From: Phocaeicola barnesiae DSM 18169 = JCM 13652
GTDB lineage: Bacteria; Bacteroidota; Bacteroidia; Bacteroidales; Bacteroidaceae
Length of the DNA: 64,000 nt
Assembly (NCBI RefSeq): GCF_000374585.1
Contig: NZ_KB894649.1
Location: 62,001 to 126,000 of the forward strand
Reading direction: 5' to 3'
Of this stretch, positions 36,511 to 46,060 are shown piece after piece. Under the pieces are notes generated by a model that made no database searches, was not told the origin of the DNA, and saw only the letters and a list, made by a program, of their open reading frames with translations. The position numbers and the translations under genes are program-made. Within the stretch, counting starts at the first letter, position 1; each line of letters begins with the position of its first letter.

Positions 36511-37314
36511 TTATTTACCTGGTTCCCACTGGTAATAACGTACCCAGTCTACATGCATCTCCACTGGAAGGTCAAGCGTATCGACCTTACCTACCCAATT
36601 GCCACCCAACTGCATATCGATAAGCAGGTAATAAGGTTTGTCGAAGGGGAACTGTCCCTCCTTATCGGTTTTTATACGCGGATAAGAAAAAGTGCGGCAA
36701 TCGTTCACATAGAACACAACACTGTCCGGATACATCTCGACGGCATATACATTGTAATCATCCGGACGAATGGCAGCTGTATTTCCCTGCGGCGGATTGT
36801 TCCTGATATTCAGATGCTGGGTATAGACAGAATGCACCGTTTGATAGACTATGGAATCGTAATTCAACCGTTCCATGATATCTATCTCACCTCCCGTAGG
36901 CCATGGGTATTTTTCCTCTTCAAAAGGCTTCAGCCAGATAGCCGGCCATGCTCCACGGGCACCTTGCAATCTGGCTTTCACTTCCAGTCTACCGCCATGA
37001 AAGGCTCTCTTGTATTTGGTATATACCCCTCCGGTTATGTACATCGCCGTATCGGCTTCCCGATTGGGATTCATCACTCCTTTCAGTATCAGGTTCCCGT
37101 CTTTCACTTCGTAACAGCATTCATTGTCCGACATGTGACGGGCCCATTCGGGATGCCAGCGAGGGATTTTCGACCATGTCAACGTATCAAAGGTTTCACC
37201 TTCAAAACTATCTTCCCAAACCAATTTCCAACCGGACGAATGTTTCTGCGAAGTACAGGACATCATCCCGCCGAAAACTGACAAGGCTATCGCTCCTATA
37301 AAAAACTTCTTCAT
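36511..37314 (-). CDS. GH16 family glycoside hydrolase lipoprotein (laminarinase-like)
   Basis: 267 residues from ATG 37314, with lipobox MMSC (Cys 20). The catalytic motif is GEIDIMERLN with nucleophile E143, D145 and acid/base E148. The extra residue in EIDIME is the beta-bulge form typical of beta-1,3- or beta-1,3/1,4-glucanases. Surface anchoring and degradation of beta-glucans such as laminarin are inferred. No SusC/SusD pair is adjacent, so it is not in a classical polysaccharide locus. Confidence 0.9.
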   Translation of the reverse strand: MKKFFIGAIALSVFGGMMSCTSQKHSSGWKLVWEDSFEGETFDTLTWSKIPRWHPEWARHMSDNECCYEVKDGNLILKGVMNPNREADTAMYITGGVYTKYKRAFHGGRLEVKARLQGARGAWPAIWLKPFEEEKYPWPTGGEIDIMERLNYDSIVYQTVHSVYTQHLNIRNNPPQGNTAAIRPDDYNVYAVEMYPDSVVFYVNDCRTFSYPRIKTDKEGQFPFDKPYYLLIDMQLGGNWVGKVDTLDLPVEMHVDWVRYYQWEPGK

Positions 37315-37340
37315 GATTCTCTTATATTCAAACACAAATA

Positions 37341-37348
37341 CAAAAGTA
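37341..37348 (-). promoter_or_regulatory. -7 element of the GH16 gene
   Basis: The minus strand reads TACTTTTG at 37348-37341, 27 bp before the chosen ATG. No TTTG at the right distance, but it supports the 37314 start over an upstream GTG. Confidence 0.45.
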
Positions 37349-37359
37349 ACAGATTATCT

Positions 37360-37767
37360 TTATTCCGTGTCCAGTATGCCACGAATAATCGCCTGATACA
37401 TGGACTTGTCTTCGCAGATTCCTTCCTCGTGGTAATAGAGATTTTTCTCTAATGTTGTCTGATAAATACGAATAGATAAAGAAGATTCATCTTCCCGAAC
37501 AGGCCGGATAATGATACTGAGTTCTGTACGTCGACCTAAAATGACACTCAATAAATTCTCATTTTTCACATACTTCTTTGCTTTGATAAAACCGGATGTA
37601 GTATCTACACAATCTATAAAATACTGATTTTTATGCAAGTAACCTATAGTCTTATGGAATAGACTATCCTTATTCTGATCAACTGTATACGGTTCCAAGG
37701 TCTGGGCATCTACATTGCCAACATACAGGTTCAACAGGATAATGCTGATAAAAAATAGAGATTTCAT
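37360..37767 (-). CDS. Periplasmic protein of unknown function
   Basis: 135 residues with a cleavable signal peptide (MKSLFFISIILLNLYVGNVDAQ). The mature part has mixed beta strands with Lys-rich segments (FIKAKKYVKNEN, SIIIRPVREDESSLSIRIYQ), reminiscent of small lipid-binding or assembly-factor folds, but no family was recognised. It lies between the GH16 and TonB-receptor genes on the same strand; links to either are unproven. Confidence 0.6.
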   Translation of the reverse strand: MKSLFFISIILLNLYVGNVDAQTLEPYTVDQNKDSLFHKTIGYLHKNQYFIDCVDTTSGFIKAKKYVKNENLLSVILGRRTELSIIIRPVREDESSLSIRIYQTTLEKNLYYHEEGICEDKSMYQAIIRGILDTE

Positions 37768-37830
37768 AGTCTGTCTGTGTATTTATTATGATTCATTTAA
37801 ACGATATTCAAAAGGACTTTAAATCATGGT

Positions 37831-40233
37831 TCAATGGCCGAAACGCGAAGCATCTACTTCCTTCTTTTCCTTGTTGATACTACCTCCAAAACGGTAAACG
37901 AATTTCACTGAAACGGTACGGCTGTATTGCCCCATGTTCAAGTCGATGTGCTGACCGGCATAGCGGTTTCTAACCTTCATACGCATGGTATCGAACAGGT
38001 CGGAACAGTTCAGGCTCAGGCTTGCCTTGTCGTTCAGAAAATTCCACTGCGCACCTACATTGACCGTAAAGACAGGCTTCGTATCGCTGATACCGGAAAT
38101 CATGCTTGAACGGTACATTGCATCCAGGTCAAATCCGAGGTCGGAACCCACCGAAAAATGATTCTGCATGGCCAGCATACCAGCCCATTTGTTTCGGTCG
38201 AAAGGAATATCCCAGAAGTTATCGCAGCGGTTACGGTCATTCAGGACAGTAGCATTCACCTGCGAGGAAAGCCAATTGCCAATACTGAACGGAACATTGG
38301 CACTCATGCCGAAGGACTGATAATAGTTCCAGTTCTGCGTGCGGTACACAAGCGCCAGACGGTCTTTCGCCTGATACATATCCATCGTGAAATAATCGTT
38401 GGTTCGTTCATAGAACAGCGACAGCATGTACTTCTGAAGGAAGAGATAATTGGCTTTCACACTATACACATTGGCAGGACGTAATCCCTCGATGGTCTGA
38501 AGCTCTTCGTAGGCATTCATATAGGTGGTACTGGTCTGCATGTCCCAATAAGTAGGATAATCCTTTTCAGACGATACACCCAACATAAACGTATGTTTTT
38601 CCGAAGGCGAATAAGTCAGGCTAGCCTGCGGATAGACCGCCCATTTATGATAGTTCCCGATGGAATAATACTCACCGGTTGCCGAAAGAGAAAGGGACAG
38701 CCCGTTTTCAAACTCCTTGTCGAAGCCGGCATAAAAGTTGGTAATCTGTTCATACAGGCGCGAAGAAAAATTATCCACATCTTCCTTTCCCTCAGCCTGA
38801 TCGAAGAACTGACTATTCCTGTTATCAGTATAATCATAGCGGACACCGTACTTCAATGTCCAATCATTGGCAAGAGCGTGATGCTGGTCGGCATACACTG
38901 AAAACCTGCGTATCTTCTGGTCCGATGTATAATCAAGCAGCTGACGAGTATTATCTGTCAGTCTGCTCTCCAGACGATTGTAGTCATTCATCGAATAGTC
39001 TGTATAGTCCACTCCAAGATCAAGTCCGAAGCCGGAAGAATAACGGGCAAAAACATTGTGCAGCCGGCTGTCCTGCAACTTGTCGTTGTGACTGTTCTGG
39101 AAGTTTCCGTTTACATCAATCGCCCCTTTACCGTTGTTCGACACAGCACCGTTGTAACCTACACTCAACTCATTATCCTCGTTTATCTGATAACCGTATT
39201 CGGCATAGATGTTATGCCTCCAGCCCTTCGTGTTAATTTTCTGTATCTGCGTGATGTCATATACCTTCCCGTCATAATTGTGTTTGGAAGCCAGGTCCAT
39301 TACAGTCATGATATGCGAATACCCCGGATTATAGGAGACATTCAGCGATGACTTGCCTTTCGTCATCAGGAAGTTTACATTACCGCTGTAACTGCTGAAA
39401 TACTGGTTGCTGTAGCTGGCCGAGATCTCACTCTGAAGGGTATTTTCTGAAGCCTTGGCCGTTACGATATTAATGGCAGCACCGCGTACATGATATTCTG
39501 GCGGCGTGCTGTACATCACTTCGGCTGTCTGGACCTGTGAAGCAGAGGTGTTCTTCAACAGTTCGACGAGCTGTTCCTGGGTCAGTGTACTTGCCTTACC
39601 GTTCAGAATCACCGTCACATCCTTGGCCCCTGCCAAGGAAAGTTTACCGTTCCTGTCCTGCACTCCTGGTAGCTTACAGATGGCCTCGTAAGCGTTATTT
39701 ACAATATGCTTTTCCGTGATAGCCGAAATATCATAATTCAGTTTCCCCTGTTCCACGGTAACGAACGGACGTTCCCCCTCGATTACCACTTCATCTAAAT
39801 TATAGTCTTTCGATTCCAAAACAATAATGCCGGCATCATGCGTCTGTCCCTCAACCAACCTGGTCTGATAAAGCAGATGCTGGACTATAAGCTGATAACT
39901 CTCTGGTTCGGACTCAAGTACGAATGTACCGTCAGCTGCAGATATGGCTGCACCCAGATAGGTTGAATCAGGCAACTGCATGACGATGGTAGCACCTTCT
40001 ATCGGCTGCTGGTTGATATCTACTATTTTTCCTGTTGTCTGGTTCCCATAAGTTCCGCATGAATCGGATGCCGTTCCCGATACAAACGTACTGTCAGACG
40101 AATTCAGAACGGCCACATTCACCAATGGCAAAGCCATGTTTTCTGTATCTACCTTACCAGACAGACGATGCTGGGCCTGTACCGGTAATGTCAGCATACT
40201 GCATAGCAATATGCCAATGTCGTGTGTTTTCAT
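37831..40233 (-). CDS. TonB-dependent receptor-like outer-membrane protein
   Basis: 800 residues. After the signal peptide come two CarboxypepD_reg-like pieces: an incomplete one (LSGKVDTENMALPLVNVAVL, cut after DSCGTYG) and a full one (TTGKIVDINQQPIEGATIVM). A plug-like region follows (NNAYEAICKLPGVQDRNGKL, then VILNGKASTLTQEQLVELL), and then a long beta-barrel of the OMP_b-brl_3 type. The last residues are polar (EKKEVDASRFGH), unlike a canonical terminal Phe/Tyr. The substrate is unknown and no SusD partner is adjacent. Confidence 0.8.
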   Translation of the reverse strand: MKTHDIGILLCSMLTLPVQAQHRLSGKVDTENMALPLVNVAVLNSSDSTFVSGTASDSCGTYGNQTTGKIVDINQQPIEGATIVMQLPDSTYLGAAISAADGTFVLESEPESYQLIVQHLLYQTRLVEGQTHDAGIIVLESKDYNLDEVVIEGERPFVTVEQGKLNYDISAITEKHIVNNAYEAICKLPGVQDRNGKLSLAGAKDVTVILNGKASTLTQEQLVELLKNTSASQVQTAEVMYSTPPEYHVRGAAINIVTAKASENTLQSEISASYSNQYFSSYSGNVNFLMTKGKSSLNVSYNPGYSHIMTVMDLASKHNYDGKVYDITQIQKINTKGWRHNIYAEYGYQINEDNELSVGYNGAVSNNGKGAIDVNGNFQNSHNDKLQDSRLHNVFARYSSGFGLDLGVDYTDYSMNDYNRLESRLTDNTRQLLDYTSDQKIRRFSVYADQHHALANDWTLKYGVRYDYTDNRNSQFFDQAEGKEDVDNFSSRLYEQITNFYAGFDKEFENGLSLSLSATGEYYSIGNYHKWAVYPQASLTYSPSEKHTFMLGVSSEKDYPTYWDMQTSTTYMNAYEELQTIEGLRPANVYSVKANYLFLQKYMLSLFYERTNDYFTMDMYQAKDRLALVYRTQNWNYYQSFGMSANVPFSIGNWLSSQVNATVLNDRNRCDNFWDIPFDRNKWAGMLAMQNHFSVGSDLGFDLDAMYRSSMISGISDTKPVFTVNVGAQWNFLNDKASLSLNCSDLFDTMRMKVRNRYAGQHIDLNMGQYSRTVSVKFVYRFGGSINKEKKEVDASRFGH

Positions 40234-40424
40234 CAGCTAATTGTGTTTAAGTTTCTACAAAAGAATGAAGAAAAAAGAAACAGTCAAATCCTTCTTACAT
40301 TTTTTAGTTTCATTTCATGTAAATTATCCGGAACCCTTTCAAATTCCGGATAAATAAAAGGTTCTAGTCAGACAGCCCTGCCTACTTGACAACAAAAACC
40401 AACAATACCTATCTCCGCTTGTTC

Positions 40425-40844
40425 TCATTGTATATTGAATTCAATGTACAGCTTTCCGTAAACCACATAACCGGAATAGCTGAACTGAAGCGTTTCATCC
40501 ACTCGCTGAGTCCCGGTAAATGTAAAACGTACCGATTCACCTTCCGTTTCTTGAATCAAGGTAAATTCTTCGATTTCGAGGGATGCATATCCTTCAAAGA
40601 AATTTTTCAGAACCATATTTCCGGTCTGCAAATCCTTCGTATGGAAGGTGACTGAAGCCTTTTCGGACACCTCCTTCCCGTTGATGGTCGCCGACAGATG
40701 ACAGGCATCATCGGTCGGTGTATAATTCCCATCCAGATAACTTATCAGTTCAAAACCTTTGTCCGGTGTATCATCGCCACAAGAAATAGAACTCATAGAA
40801 ATCATTCCTAAGGCCAATAAGCCCAATACCCAATCTAGTCTCAT
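40425..40844 (-). CDS. Small lipoprotein at the end of the sigma/TonB operon
   Basis: 139 residues. Signal with lipobox ISC (SMSSISC). The mature part is a small beta sandwich or calycin-like pattern (ATINGKEVSEKASVTFHT, VRFTFTGTQRVDETLQFSY). It is 43 bp downstream of the DUF4249 gene and on the same strand, so it is probably part of that operon and surface-associated. No family named. Confidence 0.65.
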   Translation of the reverse strand: MRLDWVLGLLALGMISMSSISCGDDTPDKGFELISYLDGNYTPTDDACHLSATINGKEVSEKASVTFHTKDLQTGNMVLKNFFEGYASLEIEEFTLIQETEGESVRFTFTGTQRVDETLQFSYSGYVVYGKLYIEFNIQ

Positions 40845-40887
40845 AATATTTTACTTTTTTATTTGATAAGAATTTTAAACATACTTC

Positions 40888-41850
40888 CTATTTAAGAACG
40901 GATTTTAAATCCACTTGGACCGACCGGCTTTGCACACCACCTACAATACCTGTCCCGCCTGTGATATTGGAATAGTGAGGAGAGGGTTCCACCAGTCCGA
41001 AATCCACCAGATTACCGTTGACAGACTCCTCATCCGTATTGAAAATACCTGTCAAATAATGATAATAGGCCTCCGACAGTGAATAAAGGATGACTTTACG
41101 GGGACGTGAGTCATCAGTATACAAAGGAGCCTTTTCTACAATCTTCAGCGTGTATCGGTTTCCATTGAACAAATCATCTGTAAACGTTCGCCCTTCATTT
41201 CCATAGATACCTGTATCCGTTGTGACTCCATCAATAACGCCCTGTTGTGTCAGAAAGACATCATCGTACGAATAGTCAATCGTTTCGGCGGCTATTCCGT
41301 CACCACTTTCTATTCGGATGAAGTAAAAGTTACGTTCCTCTGAGGGGTCGGTAAAAGTGATGTAATAGGTCACTTCGTACGACTTTCCATAGGTGACACC
41401 GTCGGGAGTCCAGTACATCTGGTCAGGATCGTCAAAAATACGGGCGGTCAGTCTGACACTTTCTATGGATACCGCTTCAGGAATAATTCCCTGTCCGGAC
41501 ACATGCCCGAGGGGACTATCTGCTTCCAGACTGATGAGTTCACCGACCAAGGGACGATAATCTGACAAATACATCCGACCCGTTTCATCATAACGCAATG
41601 TTTCCACAAACCTGCCGTTCACACTCATTCTTACTTCAGCATCCGCTATATTGGTATCTGTTTCCCGATGGTCGGTAAAAAACACCGTACGGGCTATCTG
41701 TACCCGGACAACCGTATCGGGTGAAAGTATGCTGTTAAGCACAAGGGTCGGTTCAGGACGATACTTTTCCAGATCGATGTCCTTGTAACAGGCCGTCAGT
41801 GAGAAGCCTGCCAGTACCGCCCAAATACAAGGATGAAAATGTATATTCAT
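40888..41850 (-). CDS. DUF4249 domain lipoprotein
   Basis: 320 residues with lipobox LTAC. The N-terminal YRPEPTLVLNSILSPDTVVRVQIARTVFF and the central YYITFTDPSEERNFYFIRIE are typical of DUF4249, which regularly accompanies FecA-like TonB receptors in Bacteroidetes. It lies 14 bp after the receptor gene, so it is probably an outer-membrane partner in uptake or signalling. Ligand unknown. Confidence 0.85.
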   Translation of the reverse strand: MNIHFHPCIWAVLAGFSLTACYKDIDLEKYRPEPTLVLNSILSPDTVVRVQIARTVFFTDHRETDTNIADAEVRMSVNGRFVETLRYDETGRMYLSDYRPLVGELISLEADSPLGHVSGQGIIPEAVSIESVRLTARIFDDPDQMYWTPDGVTYGKSYEVTYYITFTDPSEERNFYFIRIESGDGIAAETIDYSYDDVFLTQQGVIDGVTTDTGIYGNEGRTFTDDLFNGNRYTLKIVEKAPLYTDDSRPRKVILYSLSEAYYHYLTGIFNTDEESVNGNLVDFGLVEPSPHYSNITGGTGIVGGVQSRSVQVDLKSVLK

Positions 41851-41864
41851 ATATCTAGTGTCTG

Positions 41865-44351
41865 TTAGAATTTATACGTATAAGAGACAGAGGGAATGAC
41901 TGGGAACAAAGCAAACTGCCGGAAGCGGGGAGCCAACGGTGTACCGTCCATACTCTGTTTCTGGTTGTTCTTCTCTATCATAATGGGGTTCATACGGGAA
42001 TAGGCATTATAGAGTGAGACGTTCCATATCCCGGTCCGTCCGCGTCTTAACGGACGATAGATATTGATGCCCACATCCAACCGGTGATAGGCCGGCAGAC
42101 GCACATTGTTCTTCCCTGCGTAATAATCGAGCATTTCCTCATCTTTATGTGGATAAGAGGGAACAATGTCCGTGGGATAACCGTCCGGATAGGAATAGTT
42201 CTCAAGCGACAGCGTAACCCTGTTCCCGGTCATAAATACCCATCCGGCATTCAGTTCCACCCGTTCGGAACATTTCCAGATAGCCGACAAGGTTACCTTA
42301 TGACGGTTATCGTATTTCGACGGGAAACGTTTTCCTCCATTCAGGTCAGCAAAAAGCCGGTCGCTCCACATCAGCCCGTAACCGATGAAACCGTGCAGTT
42401 TTCCGAAATCGGCTTCTGCCTGAAAATCGGCTCCATAAGCTCTGCCGCTTCCACTGGTCAGTCTGTCTTCCCAAGTAGCAACCTGTAAATCCTTGTAATT
42501 ATCCCGGTACTCCAGCAGATTGTTCATCTTCTTATAATACCCCTCGACGGAAAAAATATACTTTTTGCCGGGCGACACATAGATACCAGCCGAAACCTGG
42601 CCGGAAGTCAGCGGTGAAAAATTCCGGGTGATGGGGAGCCAGTAGTCGGTAGGCAAAGAAATGTAATTGTCGCTTACCTGCTGCACAAACTGGCTCATCC
42701 GGGCATATCCGGCTTTCAGACTGACCACCGGACTCAGCCGGAAATCAGCCGAGATACGTGGCTCGAAAACCTGATATTGATTTCCTTCCACCCGAAAGAA
42801 AGAACCATGCAATCCGGCATTGAACCGCAACCAGCGAAAAACTTCAAGGTCACCCTCCAGATAAGCGTTCCACTCGTTGGCAATTACCCGACTTTCACTG
42901 TTCACATTTTCCGACGGTAGAGAGGTGGATTCCCGTACCTTCTCTTCCGGCGCATAACGATGGTGTGTGTATTGCGTTCCCAGACGGATGATGATCCGGT
43001 CGGACGGGATAAACACCAAAGATGCATCTACGCTAAGGTCGTGAATGGCATTTCGGTTCTCGTTTCGAGACCCGTTGTTTTCATAGCCGTTCTCACCCTC
43101 CCGACCCGATACCGTTTCTACCGTCTTCCTGAAATCAGACTGATAGCGTGTATAAGAAGCCTTCATGTTATATGCGAAGAGAGTATTGATAGGAAGGTGC
43201 CACCTCAGTGAAGTCAGCATATTCCCCCACCCCAGCCGGTTTTCATTTTTATGGAAATAAGGACCCGTATCTTCCCCGTCACCCGAAAAACGATGTTCCC
43301 CCATCTTGAGGCGGTCATGCCCATAATATCCCAGCAGGGAAAGTGTACCGAAACGTCCCAACCGTTGGCTGAGTTTCAGATTAAAATCCGTAAAATTATA
43401 ACCGGCTATAACCTTCTCACCGGATTTCTTTTTCGAGGCGTTGATGATAGCCAGAGCCGGTACGGAAACCAGTTCCAGCCAGGAACGTCTGAGTGCAACA
43501 AACATAGAAGTCTGGTCTTTCACTAATGGACCGGAAAAACTGACATTGGCCGACGTCAGTCCCACCGTAAAGTTTCCATGCCAGTTTTCATAGTCTCCGC
43601 TTTTCATGGAAAGGTCTGTCACACTGGAAAGCCTTCCTCCGTAACGTGCCGGGAAAGTACTCTTGTAGAAAGTCAGATGACTGACTGCATCGGCATTAAA
43701 AGGAGAAAACAACCCACCCAAGTGATTGGTCTGGTAGACGGGACATCCGTCAACAAGAAACAGGTTCTCATCATTTTCGCCTCCCCGGACAAACATACCG
43801 GCAAATCCTTCCGTACCGGCAGATACACCGGGTTGAAGTTGAAGCGCCTTGATGACATCCGGTTCACCCAAAAGTGTCGGTACGTTTCGGATAGCGTTAT
43901 AATCCATTACAGTTATCCCCATTTGCGAGTTCCGGAGCTTATCAATATGAGGGGCAGTCTTGACTACTTCCTGCAAATAAAAATTACGCACTGTATCTTT
44001 TGTGACTGAATCCGACAGATTCTCCAATTTATATCTTGACAGCTTTTTCCTCTTGATAATCAGTTGATTTCCACGTTTTACAAACATGAGTCCATACCGT
44101 TCCAACGCATCTTTCAGAATGGCATCCAACGGTTCGTTTTCATAATCCAAATGAATTTCTTTTCCATTTTCCAAATCGGATTCTTTATAGGCAATCCGGC
44201 AACCGGTCTTTTCCCTGATCAGTTCCAAAAATCCGGTAGCATTATACATTCCTTCGATGGAAAATACAGTCTGATTCAAATGTTGGGCATACAAGGTACT
44301 TCCTGCCATAAAAGTAAACAGGCATGAGAGTAAAAATTGTTTAGTTTTCAT
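41865..44351 (-). CDS. TonB-dependent receptor with STN signalling domain
   Basis: 828 residues. Signal peptide, then an STN/secretin domain (FLELIREKTGCRIAYKESD, residues ~35-105), then directly a plug (PTLLGEPDVIKALQLQPGV, FVRGGENDENLFLVDGCPVY) and a 22-strand-type barrel ending VSYTYKF. The carboxypeptidase-like module often found between STN and plug in Bacteroidetes is not seen. With FecR and the ECF sigma upstream this is a trans-envelope signalling receptor: ligand binding would release the sigma factor. The substrate could be a siderophore, but this is unproven. Confidence 0.9.
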   Translation of the reverse strand: MKTKQFLLSCLFTFMAGSTLYAQHLNQTVFSIEGMYNATGFLELIREKTGCRIAYKESDLENGKEIHLDYENEPLDAILKDALERYGLMFVKRGNQLIIKRKKLSRYKLENLSDSVTKDTVRNFYLQEVVKTAPHIDKLRNSQMGITVMDYNAIRNVPTLLGEPDVIKALQLQPGVSAGTEGFAGMFVRGGENDENLFLVDGCPVYQTNHLGGLFSPFNADAVSHLTFYKSTFPARYGGRLSSVTDLSMKSGDYENWHGNFTVGLTSANVSFSGPLVKDQTSMFVALRRSWLELVSVPALAIINASKKKSGEKVIAGYNFTDFNLKLSQRLGRFGTLSLLGYYGHDRLKMGEHRFSGDGEDTGPYFHKNENRLGWGNMLTSLRWHLPINTLFAYNMKASYTRYQSDFRKTVETVSGREGENGYENNGSRNENRNAIHDLSVDASLVFIPSDRIIIRLGTQYTHHRYAPEEKVRESTSLPSENVNSESRVIANEWNAYLEGDLEVFRWLRFNAGLHGSFFRVEGNQYQVFEPRISADFRLSPVVSLKAGYARMSQFVQQVSDNYISLPTDYWLPITRNFSPLTSGQVSAGIYVSPGKKYIFSVEGYYKKMNNLLEYRDNYKDLQVATWEDRLTSGSGRAYGADFQAEADFGKLHGFIGYGLMWSDRLFADLNGGKRFPSKYDNRHKVTLSAIWKCSERVELNAGWVFMTGNRVTLSLENYSYPDGYPTDIVPSYPHKDEEMLDYYAGKNNVRLPAYHRLDVGINIYRPLRRGRTGIWNVSLYNAYSRMNPIMIEKNNQKQSMDGTPLAPRFRQFALFPVIPSVSYTYKF

Positions 44352-44358
44352 CGTGTCT

Positions 44359-45297
44359 TCAGTGTTTTATACAAATAGTAATCATTTGGTTGTGACCGGT
44401 TCTCCAGGTAAGGCGCTCATCCAATACGCAAAGAGTTTCCAGTACTTCTCTGACGGTAACCGTCGAATCGAATTCAAGGGTATATCTCTCTTCCGAAGTA
44501 CCTTCCAGCCTGATTGGAATATTGAATCTCCGTTCAAGCGAATTTCTGATTTCCTCTAAAGTAGCGTTCCGGAAATACAAGTAAGGAGGTTTTCTGGTAG
44601 AAACGTGTATCTGATGTGTAGCTTTGTCGTAGACGAAATACTCGCCGGGATGCAACACAAGTCGTTCTGGACACGCTGTCGTAGATACTTCGATGATTCC
44701 CGTTTGCAGGTAGGCAGTAGCCTGTTTATCTTCCGGATAATCATTCACATTGAATCGGGTGCCCAGTACCCTTGTTTTCAGATTGCTACTTTTCACAATG
44801 AAAGGCTTGTCTGAAAGATGGACTACATCGAACCATGCCTCCCCTTTCAGACTAATCTGGCGGATGGTATCATCAAAAGCTTTCTGAAAAACAATTTCGG
44901 AAGAAGGACTCAAACAAACCGTAGATCCATCCGGTAAAGTGAAAGTCTTCACTTCTCCTTTTTCGGTGGTGACTATCTGTGTAAAGGAGTCTTCTCCAAA
45001 ATTCCATAGCCAAACGGAAACAGCCAGTACACAAATCAGCAATGAAGCGGCATACCCATATCTGAGCCAATGACTCCTTGAACTTCTGAAACCCAACCGA
45101 CCAGAAATCTGCCCCCATGCATCTTTCATATTCCGACGGCCGGAAACGGTTTCTGTTTCGTTCCAACAATGAAGCAGTGCCTCTTCTTTAAGCGCTGCGT
45201 TTTCATCCTCACAAAGCCAATGCTGTATCTTGTTCTCCAAGCTTCGTGGATACCGACGGTTAAAGTATCGTCTGATAATTTCGTGAACATAATTCAT
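44359..45297 (-). CDS. FecR-family anti-sigma factor
   Basis: 312 residues. Cytoplasmic N-terminal ~80 residues, one membrane span (YGYAASLLICVLAVSVWLW), then the periplasmic FecR domain (TTEKGEVKTFTLPDGSTVCLSPSSE, ISLKGEAWFDV, VLGTRFNVNDY) and a C-terminal DUF4974/STN-like part (FRNATLEEIRNSLERRFNIPI). It should bind the ECF sigma factor and the receptor STN domain. Only 7 bp separates it from the receptor gene. Confidence 0.93.
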   Translation of the reverse strand: MNYVHEIIRRYFNRRYPRSLENKIQHWLCEDENAALKEEALLHCWNETETVSGRRNMKDAWGQISGRLGFRSSRSHWLRYGYAASLLICVLAVSVWLWNFGEDSFTQIVTTEKGEVKTFTLPDGSTVCLSPSSEIVFQKAFDDTIRQISLKGEAWFDVVHLSDKPFIVKSSNLKTRVLGTRFNVNDYPEDKQATAYLQTGIIEVSTTACPERLVLHPGEYFVYDKATHQIHVSTRKPPYLYFRNATLEEIRNSLERRFNIPIRLEGTSEERYTLEFDSTVTVREVLETLCVLDERLTWRTGHNQMITICIKH

Positions 45298-45364
45298 AGG
45301 TTTCTTTTTCTACCAAGTACAAAGACAGATGACTACACTCACGTTCACAAGACAAACAATTAAC

Positions 45365-45916
45365 TTATGATAACATACAGAGCCAAAAGATAAGATAGGC
45401 AGCAATAGCCTCTCTGATTTCCTTCAATGCCAGACTGACCTGATTCTCCACACTTCTTTTACTTATTCCCAATCTATCGGCAATTTCTTCATTGCTCAAT
45501 CCTTGCTCCCTGTTCATCCGATAGATACGTTGCCGCTGTTCGGGCATCTCCGAAACTACCATTTCTATCAACAAAGCGATTTCTTTGGCAAAGAACGTAT
45601 CTTCTACCATATTACCTGTACTGACATCAGCTTGCGCCTCCAGCGGTTCCGATGAAAAGACCATTTCTTTCTTCAGGTAGTTAATGGCCGCATTGCGTGA
45701 TGAAACGAAGATGTAGTTCTGTAGACTTCGGGTGGCGTCCAGTGTCTTCCGGTTAATCCATAAATTGACAAACACATCTTGTGCCAAATCCTCGGCAATA
45801 TCATGCTTCTTAATGATTCCTGTAATAAAAGTCACCACTCTTATGTAATAAGCCTGATAGAGTCGTTTGAAGGCATGTTCATTATCCTGCTGTATTTGAA
45901 GAATCAGATTATCCAT
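45365..45916 (-). CDS. ECF RNA polymerase sigma-70 factor
   Basis: 183 residues. Region 2 (AFKRLYQAYYIRVVTF, AEDLAQDVFVNLW) and region 4 with a helix-turn-helix (RIYRMNREQGLSNEEIADRLGISKRSVE) place it in the Bacteroidetes FecI-like group. The C-terminus is hydrophobic (AIAAYLIFWLCMLS). It leads the sigma/FecR/TonB/DUF4249/lipoprotein operon and is probably autoregulated. Confidence 0.93.
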   Translation of the reverse strand: MDNLILQIQQDNEHAFKRLYQAYYIRVVTFITGIIKKHDIAEDLAQDVFVNLWINRKTLDATRSLQNYIFVSSRNAAINYLKKEMVFSSEPLEAQADVSTGNMVEDTFFAKEIALLIEMVVSEMPEQRQRIYRMNREQGLSNEEIADRLGISKRSVENQVSLALKEIREAIAAYLIFWLCMLS

Positions 45917-45960
45917 CGGTATCGTAACACATAAATATGCAATTCAAATTAGAATTTTAT

Positions 45961-45968
45961 CAAAGATA
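45961..45968 (-). promoter_or_regulatory. -7 element of the sigma-factor gene
   Basis: The minus strand reads TATCTTTG, ~45 bp before the start codon. The TTTG further upstream is too far (27 bp), so the match is partial. Confidence 0.4.
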
Positions 45969-46060
45969 GAATAAAATCAAGATATAATCTTTTCGCAAAC
46001 CTGCGGTTTAAGATATTTTACGTTTACCATGAACTGACCATATTCAATATTGTGGTTTAA

